A DNA stretch of 64,000 bases. It comes from Teratosphaeria epicoccoides (taxonomy: Eukaryota > Ascomycota > Dothideomycetes > Mycosphaerellales > Teratosphaeriaceae). The notes beneath the pieces were generated by a model. That model searched no databases, was not told the DNA's origin, and saw nothing but the letters and a program-made list of their open reading frames with translations. Position numbers and translations under genes: made by a program. The stretch is from contig JADDMT010000136.1 in assembly GCA_021401465.1 (NCBI GenBank), forward strand, positions 1-64,000. Direction: 5' to 3'. This document shows positions 22,001 to 33,679 of this stretch, in pieces. Every line of letters starts with the position of its first letter. Within the stretch, counting starts at the first letter, position 1.

Positions 22001-22573
22001 CTACCGCGCTTTGTAGGTTCCCTGCTTTTTCGCCGTGCACGTCGCAATCAAGTCCATCGAGATCCGCGCCAGGCAATCATACGCCCCCAAGCCTTCTTTC
22101 TGCAACTTCTCCCTAATCTCGCCCATCTTCGCCGGATCGAACCCCTGCTCAATAACACTACTAACAAACGCCGCAAACTGCGGCTCCTGCCACCCGACCT
22201 CCTCAGACAACTCCACATGCACGAGATCCAGCCCCTTGAATGGGTGGTCGACTTTAACGCGCCCAAAAATGTGCACACTGCAGTCAGTGCAGGCGTGACG
22301 CCGGATAGCGGCGGCCTTGTCGATAATATTCAGTTTGTCAGCGCCAGATTCTACGAGCAGGTTTTGCTTGGGGATGACGCCGACGACGGTGAAGAGCGCA
22401 CCGTCTGGCTTCCAGCACTTTGAGCAGCCGCAGGCGTGGTTGTGCGCGACGTTGGTGGAGAGCTCGACTACCACGGGGTTGGTCTTGCAATGGCCTTTTA
22501 GGCTGCCGCCTTTGAAGGTCGGTGAGCCTGGTCCGATGCCGCTGTCGATGAGCGGGTGGATTGAGAGTGACGT
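22001..22573 (-). CDS. GFA-domain protein (S-(hydroxymethyl)glutathione synthase-like), no ATG start
   Basis: A 190-residue frame matches the glutathione-dependent formaldehyde-activating family throughout. It has the Cys ligands of the zinc sites (CKTN, CGCSKCW, CTDC), the HNHACGCSKCW signature, FGRVKVDHPFKGLDLVHVEL and a C-terminal MDLIAT. The family is linked to formaldehyde detoxification, although its catalytic role is debated. The conserved N-terminus (SLSIHPLIDSGI) is preceded by ACG, not ATG, at 22573-22571. The frame stays open upstream to a stop at about 22651 without any ATG. Either ACG is used as a near-cognate start (A at -3), a small upstream exon exists, or the start was lost. 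Confidence 0.85.
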   Translation of the reverse strand, partial: TSLSIHPLIDSGIGPGSPTFKGGSLKGHCKTNPVVVELSTNVAHNHACGCSKCWKPDGALFTVVGVIPKQNLLVESGADKLNIIDKAAAIRRHACTDCSVHIFGRVKVDHPFKGLDLVHVELSEEVGWQEPQFAAFVSSVIEQGFDPAKMGEIREKLQKEGLGAYDCLARISMDLIATCTAKKQGTYKAR

Positions 22574-23329
22574 TTTGATAATTATTGAAAAGGATCTCTC
22601 GGTTTGCAACACTCGTAGTACTTTCGTGTCAGAGAAGGATAGGAAGCATCAGAAAGAAGAAAAAGGTTCCAAAGCCGGTGAAGACTTCAATTGTACTTCG
22701 AGCTGCTCTCGGCCGCCTTTGCTTCTGACTGCCGTCAAGCTGGGTCCTTCAACCGACGTGGATTTCGGAAGTTGTAGACTACTCCAAAGTATTGCTGCCA
22801 GCTTATCCCCGTGCAGCAGGAAGCTGGAGGAGCCGCGTGCGGAGACACGCCTCGAAGAGCATCCGCCAAAAAGTACTGCACAACGCAGTTGCATATAACA
22901 GATTGATTGAGGTGTCTGCGACGCCGTTGATTGGAGTTAGGAAGTGACGTCGACGGCTAGTCGTACTGAAGAGGAAGGCACGCTCAACCTTGATGGTGCT
23001 TGTAAATTTCAAAGCAAGTCAGCGTCCGCGGAGGAAGTGCAACGTCGGCAATGCACGAAAACCGCCAAGATACACGCGGAGCTCTTCTCTCCATCTATGC
23101 GCGAGCCAGCACATTGTAGCCTGGGCGCCGTGGACGGACCACATTGTCCATGTACACGTGCAACCGATACCGTTTCGTAGAAATGGGGGTTATTTGTCGG
23201 CGGTTTTCATCAATGAACCTGTCATTTTCCGTCGACGGCTGGCCGTTGATCTCAACATCTACACAGCAGCATCGCACGTTCAGTACACCATGCGCCGTCG
23301 ACGTCTGACCTTTCCTGACTCCGCTGCTA
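22574..23329. other. Intergenic region
   Basis: This is presumably the promoter of the GFA gene and the 3' flank of the transporter gene. Short frames on both strands lack domain features. No repeat or RNA gene was seen. Confidence 0.55.
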
Positions 23330-25138
23330 CTACGCGACCGACATCTCCTTCTGCTCTGGCGTCTGCTCCTGTCCCGCTTTGACGCCTAGCTCTTGCGACT
23401 TGTCGCGGAAGATGGCCTCGTGGAATCTGCCGTGAAGAGCCAGAGACATTGTGCGCTTGGTGGTGGCAATGTTTTCGTTGACCAGCTTCCTGGTAGGCTT
23501 AGAGAACTGAATGCCGACTTCCTCCAGCGTCATGTCTTTCACTTCTGGCATGAAGAATATTTGGTAGAACCAGCCGATGACTGTAATACCGCCGAAGAAT
23601 CCGAGCATCAAGCCGGTCTTCGTCATAGCATTTTGCATGGCGGAGAAGTTGTAGGTGACGATGAATGAACCCAGGAAGACCATAGCGTCGGAGGTTGCCA
23701 TGCCATAGCTTCGCAAATAGGTCGGGTAGACGTCCGAAGGAATGACCCATGTCAGGCAGGCATACGGTCCGTAGAAAAGCATGTAAATGATGACGCCGCT
23801 AAGATACAGGCCCTGCACGCCTGCTGGGTTGGTGGCCGCATCCAGTTGGTAGTTGGCACCGATGAGAGCAAGACCAATCAGGCATCCAGGCAACATCGTC
23901 ATGGCCCAAAACCGGCGTCCGAATTTCTCCATGTAGAAGATCGCTGGAATTGTGCCAATGAAGAGTGCACCGCCGCCGACCATGGACATGTATGTTGCGT
24001 TAGCGGTGCTGAAGCCAACCTGCTTCATGAGAGTGGCCATGTAGTACATGATGCCATTGATGCCGACGAATTGACCCAGGAGGATCATGATGTTCGCGTA
24101 GACGATAGCTCGGCGGGCACGAGGTTTGCTAGCCTACTTGTCAGCACAACATAAATAAAGTGCGATGGAAGGAACGGAGACCCACGTGACAAAGTCAAGC
24201 CATACGAACTTCGTCACCGCCTGTTTCTTCTTCATTTCCTCTTCCTCGGCTTCGGCAATCCTGTTCATGACGTAGAATTCGGCTCTTGCTTCGAATGTGT
24301 CGATGCCACGGATATGCTTCCAAACCTGATAAGCTTGGACGGTCTTCTTCTTGTGGAGCAAGAATCGGGGGCTCTCCGGAAGAACGAGCATACCGGCCCA
24401 CATGATGGTGGAAAAGACTACCGAGGAGCCCAGAATGTAACGCCAGTTGCCCTCTACGTTCAAGAAGATTGCCGCAACGACGTAGCCTAGCACCTCGCCA
24501 AGAGCAATGTTCATCTGGTAGGCAGACACCAAATTGCCACGGTACTTGCGCTCGACACTCTCGGCAACATAGACCGGGACTGTGCCAGTCTCAATGCCGA
24601 CGCCGAACCCAAGGACCAAGCGACCAACGAGCATCATCGGGTAGTTGATCGCACCAGCCTCCAGTGCAGCACCTACAGTATACAGTGCCAAGGCGAGGAT
24701 GATAGCACGGCGACGGCCAAGATACTCATTCGACGGGATGAGCATCACTGCGCCGGCGATGGCACCAAGCGGCACGCCCGAGCTGACGAAGCTCTCCTGT
24801 TGCGCATCCAAACTGAGGTCCTTGGGCAAGAAGAGCAGAGCACCGCTGATCAAGGATTGATCGAGGCCGAAGAGCAGACCTCCGAGAGAGGCAAAGATCA
24901 CCATTGTCGCGGTGAACCATTTTGGTGGAATGGTGACCCGCGGTGCTTTGAGGTTGGATTCCTGCAGCTGCCCTTCAAGGCGATCGATGAAAGCCTCGAC
25001 CTGTGGGCGCTCATTCTTGGCGACAGTCAAGAGGTCGTTCTCGTTGATAGCATCGGCACTCTGAGGCGAGACGCTGGACACGTTCTGCTCAATGTACTCC
25101 TTGCTCGCGTTGTCAGACGCTTCCGATTTCAAATCCAT
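23330..25138 (-). CDS. MFS transporter, sugar porter family
   Basis: Exon 1 is 25138-24186 and exon 2 is 24128-23330, with a 57-nt intron, giving 583 residues. A cytosolic N-terminus of about 75 residues precedes twelve predicted membrane segments. Sugar-porter signatures are present: GRRRAI after TM2, GRLVLGFGVGIETGTVPVYVAE, PESPRFLL at the end of the first half, GQFVGINGIMYY in TM7, and FGRRFW in the second half. The tail is long and charged. The substrate is not evident, since the family includes hexose, inositol and quinate carriers. The gene is divergent from a Zn2Cys6 regulator 861 bp away, which suggests pathway-specific control by that regulator. That link is inference. Confidence 0.88.
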
Positions 25139-25999
25139 GACGGGGAAGGTGGATGGTGGGTCGCAGGCTGATCTGAAGATGTTGGGGAAATTGTTGCATA
25201 TCTGGGGTTGGCGAGGCAGCGGATGTCATTCACTGGCAATGTCCCGACTTGATGCGCAGGCGTGCAGCGTGGCAATCTGGAAGCGCACATTATTGTCCGC
25301 ATGACGAAGATGTCCCGCATCAACGGTGCGGCTTTGTTCAAACGTCATGAACGTGCGGGTCAGTAGCTTTGAAGGCACATTAGTAGCACCCGCGTAGGAT
25401 TGAGCGCTACCGCCTGGTATCGAGTCAAAAGCACCCGATCGGGCAACGATTCGGCGCACCTTCCGTCTTCGACCACATCAGCTGAGCTACCCGTCCCTCC
25501 CGGCTGGTCTCCGGCCCGAGTGGGCACGACTTGACGGGAAAGCACGCAACGGTCGTGACTTCCTACCATGTTTCACGCGCGACTCGCCAAGCATTCACAT
25601 GCGGCGTGCGCGTCGCAGCTACTAATATCTGCTCCGCCATTACCTCTTGCTAGACCAAAAGCACTGCAGCCACCCTCATTTTCGCGCTGGTCAGCAGTGG
25701 ATGACTGAAGCAGCAGCACACCTTCACTCTACTGGCAGACGTCTGCACCGCGATGGGGCGGGGAAGGAGCGGTCCGAGCAACGATGGACCACAAGTCAGA
25801 TGATGTTGTTGTTGCCTTGCGAGCAACTCACTGCGGCTCACTCGGCACAGCCCAAGGCATACATGGACGGTGCACCGGGCTCAATCGATTGAGTCGGCCG
25901 CCTGGTTAATTGCCCGGTCACTCAGCCACACAAGACAATTGCCCAAACACCGCATCTATAACATCGCTGGCGGGCCCAAGTTATTGCCAGACTGTGGCA
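25139..25999. promoter_or_regulatory. Divergent promoter between transporter and Zn2Cys6 regulator
   Basis: The 861-bp interval separates two divergent starts. It contains scattered CGG/CCG triplets, for example GTCGGCCGCC near 25,892, of the kind Zn2Cys6 proteins bind, but no clear spaced pair stands out. If the regulator is placed at the in-frame ATG 25910 instead of 26000, the interval is shorter. Confidence 0.4.
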
Positions 26000-28002
26000 A
26001 TGTCTTCGAGCAATACGGCGTCGAGCAAACGTGAGCCCGGTTGTGTCCGATGCCAGCAACGACACGTGCGGTGTGACAGGCAACGTCCCGCTTGCTCGAC
26101 CTGCCGCAAAAGTCGAGCGGGAGCAACCTGCGAATATCGTACTGCATCTCGGCCGCTCCGCTTTCGACCAAGTCGATACTCGTCGGTCGCCGCAGATGCT
26201 CCTGAGGAAGGCGCATCTTCCTCCAATCCCTCACGCCAGGGAAGTGTTGCAGTCAAATCTGTGCCGTCCTCCATAGAACGCGGGGAGCAGGAGCGGGTCG
26301 GTTCGCCTCTGAATAGCCCGCATCCCCTTCCTCCACAGAGCATCTTGCCGCCCGCTCCGACTTTTCAGGATGAAGGACGTCTTCCGTGGATGGTGGAGCT
26401 TCCTCACGAGCGCAATGGTTCAGAAGGCGCTTCCGCCGGTAGCCAATTCATACACACCCCGGCCGATATTGACGCAAGAGACTCGTACTGTTCGCCATCT
26501 GCGCTCGTCGTCCATATACCAGCCTTACAGCAACAAACAGCAAGTCATACCATGCTGACCGATGCACGTGACTGCCAAGTTTTCGGCTACTACCTTGATT
26601 CTGTAGCGCATTGGATGGACATCGGGTCTCCCAAAAGATACTTCCAGACCTACGTACCCAGTCTGGCCTTCAAAAATCCCCTGGTGCTTGACGCATGCTT
26701 GAGCTGCGCGTCCCATCTCATGTACCGCATGGGATACATTGGGAAGGATGCAGAGGAAGACTACAGCGGTAGGGTTCTGAACTCTTTGATTCCTTTACTG
26801 TCATCTGATGATGCTACGTCCCAGAATGAGGGGTTGCTTGCTACCACGGTCATCCTGCGAATGTCTGAACAATTTTCCGAGATGAGAGCCGACTATCAGC
26901 GTCATTTGACTGGAGCGGCGTCCCTATTCATGGACGGCACTGATTGGTCGGCGTTGGAGGTCAACTTGGCGACCACCTGCTTTTGGACGAGCATGCGAGA
27001 AACACTTCGCATCTGGTTCTTGCGCGAAGCGACGACCGAATTCGACGTGGGACACCTCAGCCTATCGCATGACGACATGTCCTCGTCAACGGCATCTGAA
27101 GAAGCTTGGACGAACCGGATGACTTACCTACTCGCAAGAGTATGTAAGATGAGCTGGGACAAGAACCGGGAGATCGATCTTGACGAGGTCAAGCATCTGA
27201 AGGACCTGATCCAGACGTGGAAAGCCAACCTCCCAGCGTCTTTCCGCCCATGGTGTTTTGTTGACCGTACAGATGATCGCCCTTTCCCAGTCATTCGCTG
27301 CTTATCATCATGGCACGGTATGCTTGGCATTCCTCGCCGGTCCTGCAATTTCTGACATATTGCAGTGGTGGCCTGGCAATTCTATTACACAGCTAACGTG
27401 ATGTTGGCGGTGTACTTTGCTGAAGAGCAACCAAGAACGCTCGCTGATATGAGAGAGCATATGGAGGTAGGTCTGCCTCATATCTTGTCATTACAGCGAG
27501 CTGCGAGCAGCCAACCAGAAACTTGACTTCTTAGGCGATGGCACGCCCGTCCCAACCTTGGATGTTCGGTAGAGGCGTCCATGGCCCAAGCCTCTGCTTC
27601 GATTGGACGCATTCAGATTTTGTTGACTGCCAAGATATGTTAGCACACGCTGACGAATTATCAGAGCAAAATCTTGTCGCCCATCCGTTGCCTATGTGGC
27701 CTGTGCATGTCCTCCACCGACAATGTCGGCATCAATCTCAATGGCAGTCACCTGATGGCATGGTGTGGAAAATTGCTCTCTGGAAAAAGCGAACAAAGCT
27801 GCTTGTTGCACTTCCTGTCCGAGTTCGGCGAGGTCACCAGGTAAGTCAAATCAAGAAATAGAGACTGGCATACAGAAGCTTTCGGGGAAGCACGCCCGGG
27901 TCGCGTGATTCACTTCGAATATCCATGCCAGGAGGCCCATTGGCCAAATCTCGCGGAATCGACGTCAACCGTAGACGGGACTGCACCAATCAATTAATCT
28001 AA
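26000..28002 (+). CDS. Zn(II)2Cys6 fungal transcription factor
   Basis: Proposed exons are 26000-27317, 27366-27466, 27665-27840 and a last exon ending at 28002. The first two introns have good borders. The third (from GTAAGT at 27841) has an uncertain acceptor. Residues about 15-45 form the binuclear zinc cluster (CVRCQQRHVRCDRQRPACSTC). A Ser/Pro-rich linker and a fungal-specific middle region follow, with VAWQFYYTANVMLAVYF and IRCLCGLCMSS typical of the C-terminal half of these regulators. An in-frame ATG at 25910 would add 30 residues. It would act in the nucleus, probably on nearby genes such as the divergent transporter and the downstream P450, but the target is inference. Confidence 0.8.
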
Positions 28003-28716
28003 GAGCTGGCGACGATGAGGGCAACACGGCAATGACTGGTTGCGCTTGGCCATGTAGGCGACCACTCGACGCTTAACCGCCGGCGGGCAGACATTGAGGC
28101 CATGTGGACCACTTGCTGACCGTGATATGATTCTATCATAGGTGGCCGAATCAGCTGAGCTGCGATGACCTGAAGGCCTCGTGGTCCAAATCTGACAGAT
28201 CTTGGGTCTACTAACGACTTCAGCGGGGACGTTGGTCATGAGGGGTCAAGTTTTGACAACGGAGCCCGGACTTCTACAGCCAAAAGCGCTTTAGCAGCTG
28301 AGCCTCAACAACGAAAGTTTGTTTTATGCACATGATCACGCTTTTAGAATTAGGGTGACCCCAGTGGAGTGGTATGGAGCCGACTCCGGAACCCCAGATT
28401 TCAGGAATTGATTGCCAGTTCAGTGCAAAAGCTACGATGTTCTATCCGCCTCGCCGACCGCATACCGCAACAGGCGATTACGCTACGATTGCGAAGACAA
28501 TGGCCTGTCCGCTCAATGACCAACATATGACCGGCGACGCGAAATTACCAGAATGAACGGCCATGGTCCATGTGACTAGTCGCCACCATGAAAGAACGCC
28601 TAGAAGTAATGGCGGTCAGCCAGGGAGGGACACTCTTTATTTAGAAAGAGATTTGCTCGCCATACTGGTCGTTCTGTTCCAACCTCATCGATCGTCGTGA
28701 CAGACACAGTAACATC
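28003..28716. promoter_or_regulatory. Intergenic region upstream of P450
   Basis: The interval contains a 10-bp palindrome CCGCCGGCGG at 28077-28086 and a short inverted repeat with a TATTTA core (CTCTTTATTTAGAAAGAG) at about 28630, roughly 85 bp before the P450 start. The latter could serve as a TATA-like element. No gene is visible. Confidence 0.4.
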
Positions 28717-30288
28717 ATGGCAGTCGAACACTTTGGTTTGCTAGTGGCTATCGTGGGTGTCGCCCTCATTGTCAGGCCGCTTTTTGCCTCAAAAGCTCTA
28801 CGTCAATTGCCATCAGCGTCGCCGCTCGCACCTTTCACCACACTGTGGCTGGTCTACCACAACTGGCACGGCAGACGATACCTCGTCGTGGAGGAGGCAC
28901 ATCGCAAACATGGCAGCGCGATCCGCATCTCACCAAACCAAGTCTCCTTCTCGGGCCCTCAAGCCTACAAAGATATCTATGGCCACGGCGTATCAATTCT
29001 CAAGGACATCTTCTACGACAATTTGGCTGGCAACACTCCCGCAATGGCTGATTCGACCAACAAGGAGATACACCAGACGAAACGCCGGAACTTGGCGGGT
29101 ATCTTTGCTGCCAAGAATATAACGGCGATGGAGCCGAAAGCCCAAAACGCGACGAGAGACCTGCTCAACGCTATCGAGCTGAAGTCGCAGGGCAAATCAG
29201 TCTCATCAGCGGATACATACCCAGCCGCAAACATCAATACCGGCGAATTTGACTTGCGACCATGGTTGAATATGTTCTCGTTCGACGCTTTCTCCGACAT
29301 CCTGTGGTCGTTGCCATTCGGCTTTTTGAAGAAAGGAACTGATGAGTGCCTGGCGCTCGGAAAGGATCAAAAGACAACTTCGGTGCGTGCGATGCAAACA
29401 TTCCAAACCGGTGTGCACTTCAACACTCTGTGTGCCCAATTCGCACCAGCACTGTATAGCGTCCTACGTAGCATCGGACAGACCCTGCGGGTAACTTCGC
29501 GTCAGAATGCCGATCACTTCACTGGCATGGTGAGGTACAGATCCGTGCAGCGCCTGAATCGACAAGATGACATGTTTCCGGTTGACATCTTCTCCTTCAT
29601 GCCTACGAAGGCGAGCGAGAAGGGCCCATCGCCCATGACACTCTCAGAGATCGTCGCGGAATGCACTTCCTTCCTGAATGCCGGCAACGACACGACTCAA
29701 ATCTCTCTCACCAATACTATGTTCCAATTGGCAGCCAACCCAGACAAGCAGCAGAAGCTTCACGAGACTCTAGTCGCAAATCTTCCCGAGAGCTCCAGAC
29801 CAATTGCTTCGTACAACGACCTCCAGCATATCCCATACCTGCGCGCGTGCCTGGACGAGTCCCTCCGCGTCCACCCTCCCGTTCGCTTCGGCCTGCCCCG
29901 CCGTACCACCGGCAAAGGAGCAATGATCGCCGGCCACTACATCCCCGGCAACGTCACAGTATCCTCCTCAGTCCACACGCTCCACCACGACGAGACGCTT
30001 TTCCGTAAACCACTCACCTACCTCCCCGAGCGCTGGCTCGTCGACAGCCCCGAGTCCTCGGAGCAAGAGAGGAAGAACCTCAAGGACTTCGTGCTGCCCT
30101 TCACCCTCGGACCCCGCGCATGCATCGGCAGGAACCTGGCGTACATGGAGATGTCGATTTGCCTGGCGGCACTGGTGATGAAGTTTGAGTTTCAAATCTC
30201 CGAGACGGCAAAGAAGAGCTTTAATCATTTCGAGCGGTTCAATTGCAGCCCGAAGGAATTGATGGTTTCTGTGAAGGTGAGGGAGTGA
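28717..30288 (+). CDS. Cytochrome P450 monooxygenase, CYP53-like (benzoate 4-hydroxylase type)
   Basis: A single-exon frame of 523 residues. An N-terminal membrane anchor (about residues 5-22) is followed by a Pro-containing hinge. The I-helix oxygen-binding motif AGNDTT is near residue 320, the K-helix ExxR (ESLR) near 380, PERW near 436, and the heme loop FTLGPRACIGRN with the Cys ligand at about 467. The heme-loop style and KGAMIAGHYIPGNVTV region resemble CYP53 and related families, which hydroxylate benzoate at the para position. Subfamily and substrate are not certain. It lies 0.7 kb downstream of the Zn2Cys6 regulator on the same strand and would act at the ER membrane. Confidence 0.87.
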   Translation: MAVEHFGLLVAIVGVALIVRPLFASKALRQLPSASPLAPFTTLWLVYHNWHGRRYLVVEEAHRKHGSAIRISPNQVSFSGPQAYKDIYGHGVSILKDIFYDNLAGNTPAMADSTNKEIHQTKRRNLAGIFAAKNITAMEPKAQNATRDLLNAIELKSQGKSVSSADTYPAANINTGEFDLRPWLNMFSFDAFSDILWSLPFGFLKKGTDECLALGKDQKTTSVRAMQTFQTGVHFNTLCAQFAPALYSVLRSIGQTLRVTSRQNADHFTGMVRYRSVQRLNRQDDMFPVDIFSFMPTKASEKGPSPMTLSEIVAECTSFLNAGNDTTQISLTNTMFQLAANPDKQQKLHETLVANLPESSRPIASYNDLQHIPYLRACLDESLRVHPPVRFGLPRRTTGKGAMIAGHYIPGNVTVSSSVHTLHHDETLFRKPLTYLPERWLVDSPESSEQERKNLKDFVLPFTLGPRACIGRNLAYMEMSICLAALVMKFEFQISETAKKSFNHFERFNCSPKELMVSVKVRE

Positions 30289-31157
30289 AGGTGCGACTCG
30301 TCTGGCATGCTGGCTGTTGTCGTGATATGGACTTTTGGTCGAATCATGGTTCTGAAACGTATGTATGTGAACGCCTGTTGGCACTACATGAAGCGTATGT
30401 AAGCGATGGCGCTGGGAATGTGTAAGCTTTGTAGCTACAAAAGTCAAAACATCGGGAATTAAGAGCTGGATTTGCATGTAGTCAACCTCATGCTTTCCCA
30501 AACTTCCACAGTCTACCGCTCGATGAGCCAGTCAACTCGCAAGGGTCGTCGAAGCAGAAGTGTTGGCGACAGGTACATATAATGGTAATCGCGGTTCTTG
30601 AAGTCGGAGAGCATGATGAAAGAGAAATTCAACCGAGCCATCCCAACGGAGACACTGCTGGAGTGACGTATTGCGCTGGCTCAGCCCCGTGATGTGCATC
30701 GGCAAGCACAGAGTATGTACATACTACCCACATCGTAGAACATTGGCTGAAACCTGGTCGCAAGAAGAGCCTCATCAACCATCAAACTCGCTACAGGCAC
30801 GAGCAAGGCCACAGCCACAGCGACGGATCGACCTGCAAAAAACGCACTGACGCCACCTCGGACAAGTGTCGGGCTGTCGGACAAAGCATAACACATCCCC
30901 ACCTGGGCTCATTCATAAACATTTTCATAACGATAGTCTCCCTTTTCATCCTCGCAACATCCCGATCCGGTCCCACCCATATCATGTGTGCATATCTGTG
31001 CCGCCTCACCGGTCTCTGGGTGTGGGAACCACCCCGTCACTCCATACATTTTCCAATGCTCCCGCCCACTCCGCTCCCAAAAAGAGGCCGTCAAAACGCC
31101 CAACGCTAAAGCTCACAAAATTCCAAGAGAATGACTTTGGTGCCTGCCGCAGCCCAT
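30289..31157. other. Convergent intergenic region
   Basis: This lies between the 3' ends of the P450 (plus) and the SSH4-like gene (minus). Only short frames with no domain character are present. No RNA gene or repeat was seen. Confidence 0.55.
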
Positions 31158-32892
31158 TTATTCGCGCCGGGACGAGCTTCTTCCCCTTCCAGCCTCCAAG
31201 TCCGAAGTCGCCGCCTCATATGTCGGGATCGGTGGGCTGCGCTCGCCATCATTACCGAGTAATGGCCTCTGACTCTCGCTGCTATTCCTCGAGGACTGCT
31301 GTAGTGGTCGAGGCGTAGTGTCGCTCTCGTAGTCGCCGTCATCACCAGCCTCCTCATCCGGGCTCTCGTACTCCGGGGGCGGATGGTCGTGCGGCTCGAA
31401 AGGCAGACCAGGGTGAATGGTTTCCTGCTGCTGCTGTTGATGCTGCAGATACTGTTCATGCCATTCCTGGTGGGACGTAGCATAATCTGAGCTCGTGCCT
31501 TCGCCGATATCGTGATCTTCCATGGCGGAATCCATCAAGTTGAGTTGCGCAAGCGAAATATCCGTCGGACTTCTTTCAGGTCCTGGACTTCTGGTCGTAC
31601 GGCCTTGTAATCGCAGCTGTGCGCTGTTCGTCCTGCCATGGCCACTGATGTAACCCATTCCCTCTCTCACGCCCTCTCTGCCACCCTCTAGAAGAATACT
31701 GCCCGCCTCACTCCCATATGGGGGCGGTGGCGCCAGACTGCCAGTCATGGGAGCCAGACCCCATTTCTTCACATTCGCCTCGATGAACACAAATCCCATC
31801 TGCCCAAAGTTGACATGCACGTTCGCTGGTCCATTTGCTCCGACTGTAGGGAAGAAGTTCTGCGACTTCAGACCATGCGCCACCTCCTCTAGCTTCTTGC
31901 CGTTGCGCGTGAAAAAAACAGTCCCGGTGCGTGGCCTGTAGCCAACACCGACGACATCGCCCTGCACGAAAGGCGGACCGTATGCGCTGGGTGCGAAGGG
32001 CTGGTTGAACCTCCGGTGTCCTGTAGAAGCGTATGCGACACTTGTCCGATGCAGCCCCGGTAATCTGAACAGTGGATATGGTTTTGTGGTGAGTCCGACA
32101 CTGACCAGACTCGTCTCCGGCTTGTCGTATAGCTTTGCTTCCCAGTAGTAAACCTCATTTTGCTTGGGTATAGGCAGATTGCTCTGCACACTGCATTCTG
32201 AATCGAAGAATTCGATCTCTGTCCGCGCTTCCACGAAGCAATTTGCGATCTCTAGTTCAGGCTCGAACTCCCATGCGGAGACTCCCTTCTCTTGAATGGC
32301 CAGGAATTGTGATAGAGAGATATCGGTCTGCGCAGATTCCGGTGGATTTACTTGCACGAAAGCTGTGCCGGCTGGTCAGCCTTGTCCGATGGTCGCAATC
32401 CAACTTCCACTCACCTTTTGCCCTCAAGTACTCCCCTCTTTCCAGCTCTCCCATCTCACTCAACGCCTCCTCCTCTTCCCGCAAGAACTGCTGCTCGTCA
32501 TCGAACTCGCCCGGCCTCCCGATACGGTCCAGCAGGATCCGTCCCCGACTCGTGTACCGGAAAAAATATATTACAGCGACAATGAAGGCCACCAACACCG
32601 CAGACCCAAAGGCGGACAACATTCCTATGACGATGCCTTTGCCAGTCGATCCGAGCTGCTGCGACGTGACGCCAGCTGCGGCGCTGTCTTGCGCCGGTAA
32701 GCCATCTTGGTGCTGTTGAGACCCTTGGTATGGCGTCCATTCTCGGTCGTGTCCCACGCGCCACTCCACCTTTCCTCCCTGTTGTGTCTGTTGCGGCTGC
32801 CATGTGGTTGATGTCTCCTCCATCCCGGGCACATGGCGGGTCGCAAACGTCGATGGCACCGCGCTGTCATCGCCAAGCGCCTTTTGTGCCAT
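31158..32892 (-). CDS. SSH4/EAR1-like SPRY-domain membrane adaptor for Rsp5 ubiquitin ligase
   Basis: Exon 1 is 32892-32415 and exon 2 is 32362-31158, with a 52-nt intron, giving 560 residues (an in-frame ATG at 32991 would add 33). A short luminal N-terminus is followed by one membrane span (about residues 85-110, IVIGMLSAFGSAVLVAFIVAVI). A cytosolic SPRY domain follows (about 195-365; YYWEAKLYDKP, VSVGLTTKPYP, GDVVGVGYRPRTGTVFFTRNG). The disordered tail has PY motifs (PPPPYG, PPPEYE) that would bind the WW domains of Rsp5. Yeast Ssh4 recruits Rsp5 to endosomal and vacuolar membrane cargo for sorting. The match in domain order is close. Confidence 0.88.
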
Positions 32893-33679
32893 GCGTGATG
32901 TCTTCCCCTCTTCCTCACATGCCCATTTGCGTATAAGGTGTTGTTGATGTGATAGGTAGGTAGTACATGTAGTTGTCAAAACAAAGGCCAAAGGCGGGGG
33001 GGATAGCGGATGACAAGCAAGTAGTCCACCTTGCGACCAGTGCCCTCTGTATTGCCTTCTCTCGTATCTCTCGAGTCTCGACTCACGTTGCTATGCTCAT
33101 TCGCACCCGCCCCTGCACTCAGTCCTGGATAGCATCACGACATTATTATTCCAACCCACATGCAATGTTTCGTTGGTGGTGCAGGTGGTGTGATAGGCAA
33201 AATTTACAGACATGACGAATGTCTAGGACACCTTCTTCCGGTCGAGCCTAGAAGCGTGCGCCACCGCCATACTCAACGAGGCACGTGCCCCGAGAGCAGT
33301 ATCACAAAGACAAATCTGAGACACTCTCGGCGCTGGCCCATGGTCCCACCTGGTGGTAAAGAGCCAGAACAGTCACTCATTCACAGAACATGTACATTTG
33401 CTATCATCACACATCTCATTTGCCCCAATCATTAAATGCTCGAGCGTCTAGGCATAGCCGTCCAGCTGCACTGAAGTTAGCCAGCCCAGTCTGTCATCTA
33501 CACCCATGCCCCTTGTTGATCGTAGCCATTATTGAATCGCCGACGCCATGCTAAATACACGCCCAACCCATAATGCCCCTTCATCTTATATGATAAAAAA
33601 ACCCGCGCGCTTGGCGCATGCGTGCTGGCCCTTCCTGGCACTAGGATGCGATCCGCCCGTGAACGTTTCATTCCGTACC
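32893..33679. other. Intergenic region
   Basis: This contains the probable promoter of the SSH4-like gene and the 3' flank of the cullin gene. A short A run follows TATGATAAAAAAA near 33,592. No coding frame with support is present. Confidence 0.5.

Noticed and set aside
27535..27664. Extra coding exon (AMARPSQPW...) in the Zn2Cys6 gene
   Set aside because: It does not keep the frame into the next conserved block (SKILSPIRCLCGLC). A single longer intron 27467-27664 does.
28077..28086. CCGCCGGCGG palindrome as a Zn2Cys6 binding site
   Set aside because: CCG/CGG triplets fit the family in general, but a single site in GC-rich sequence is weak evidence.
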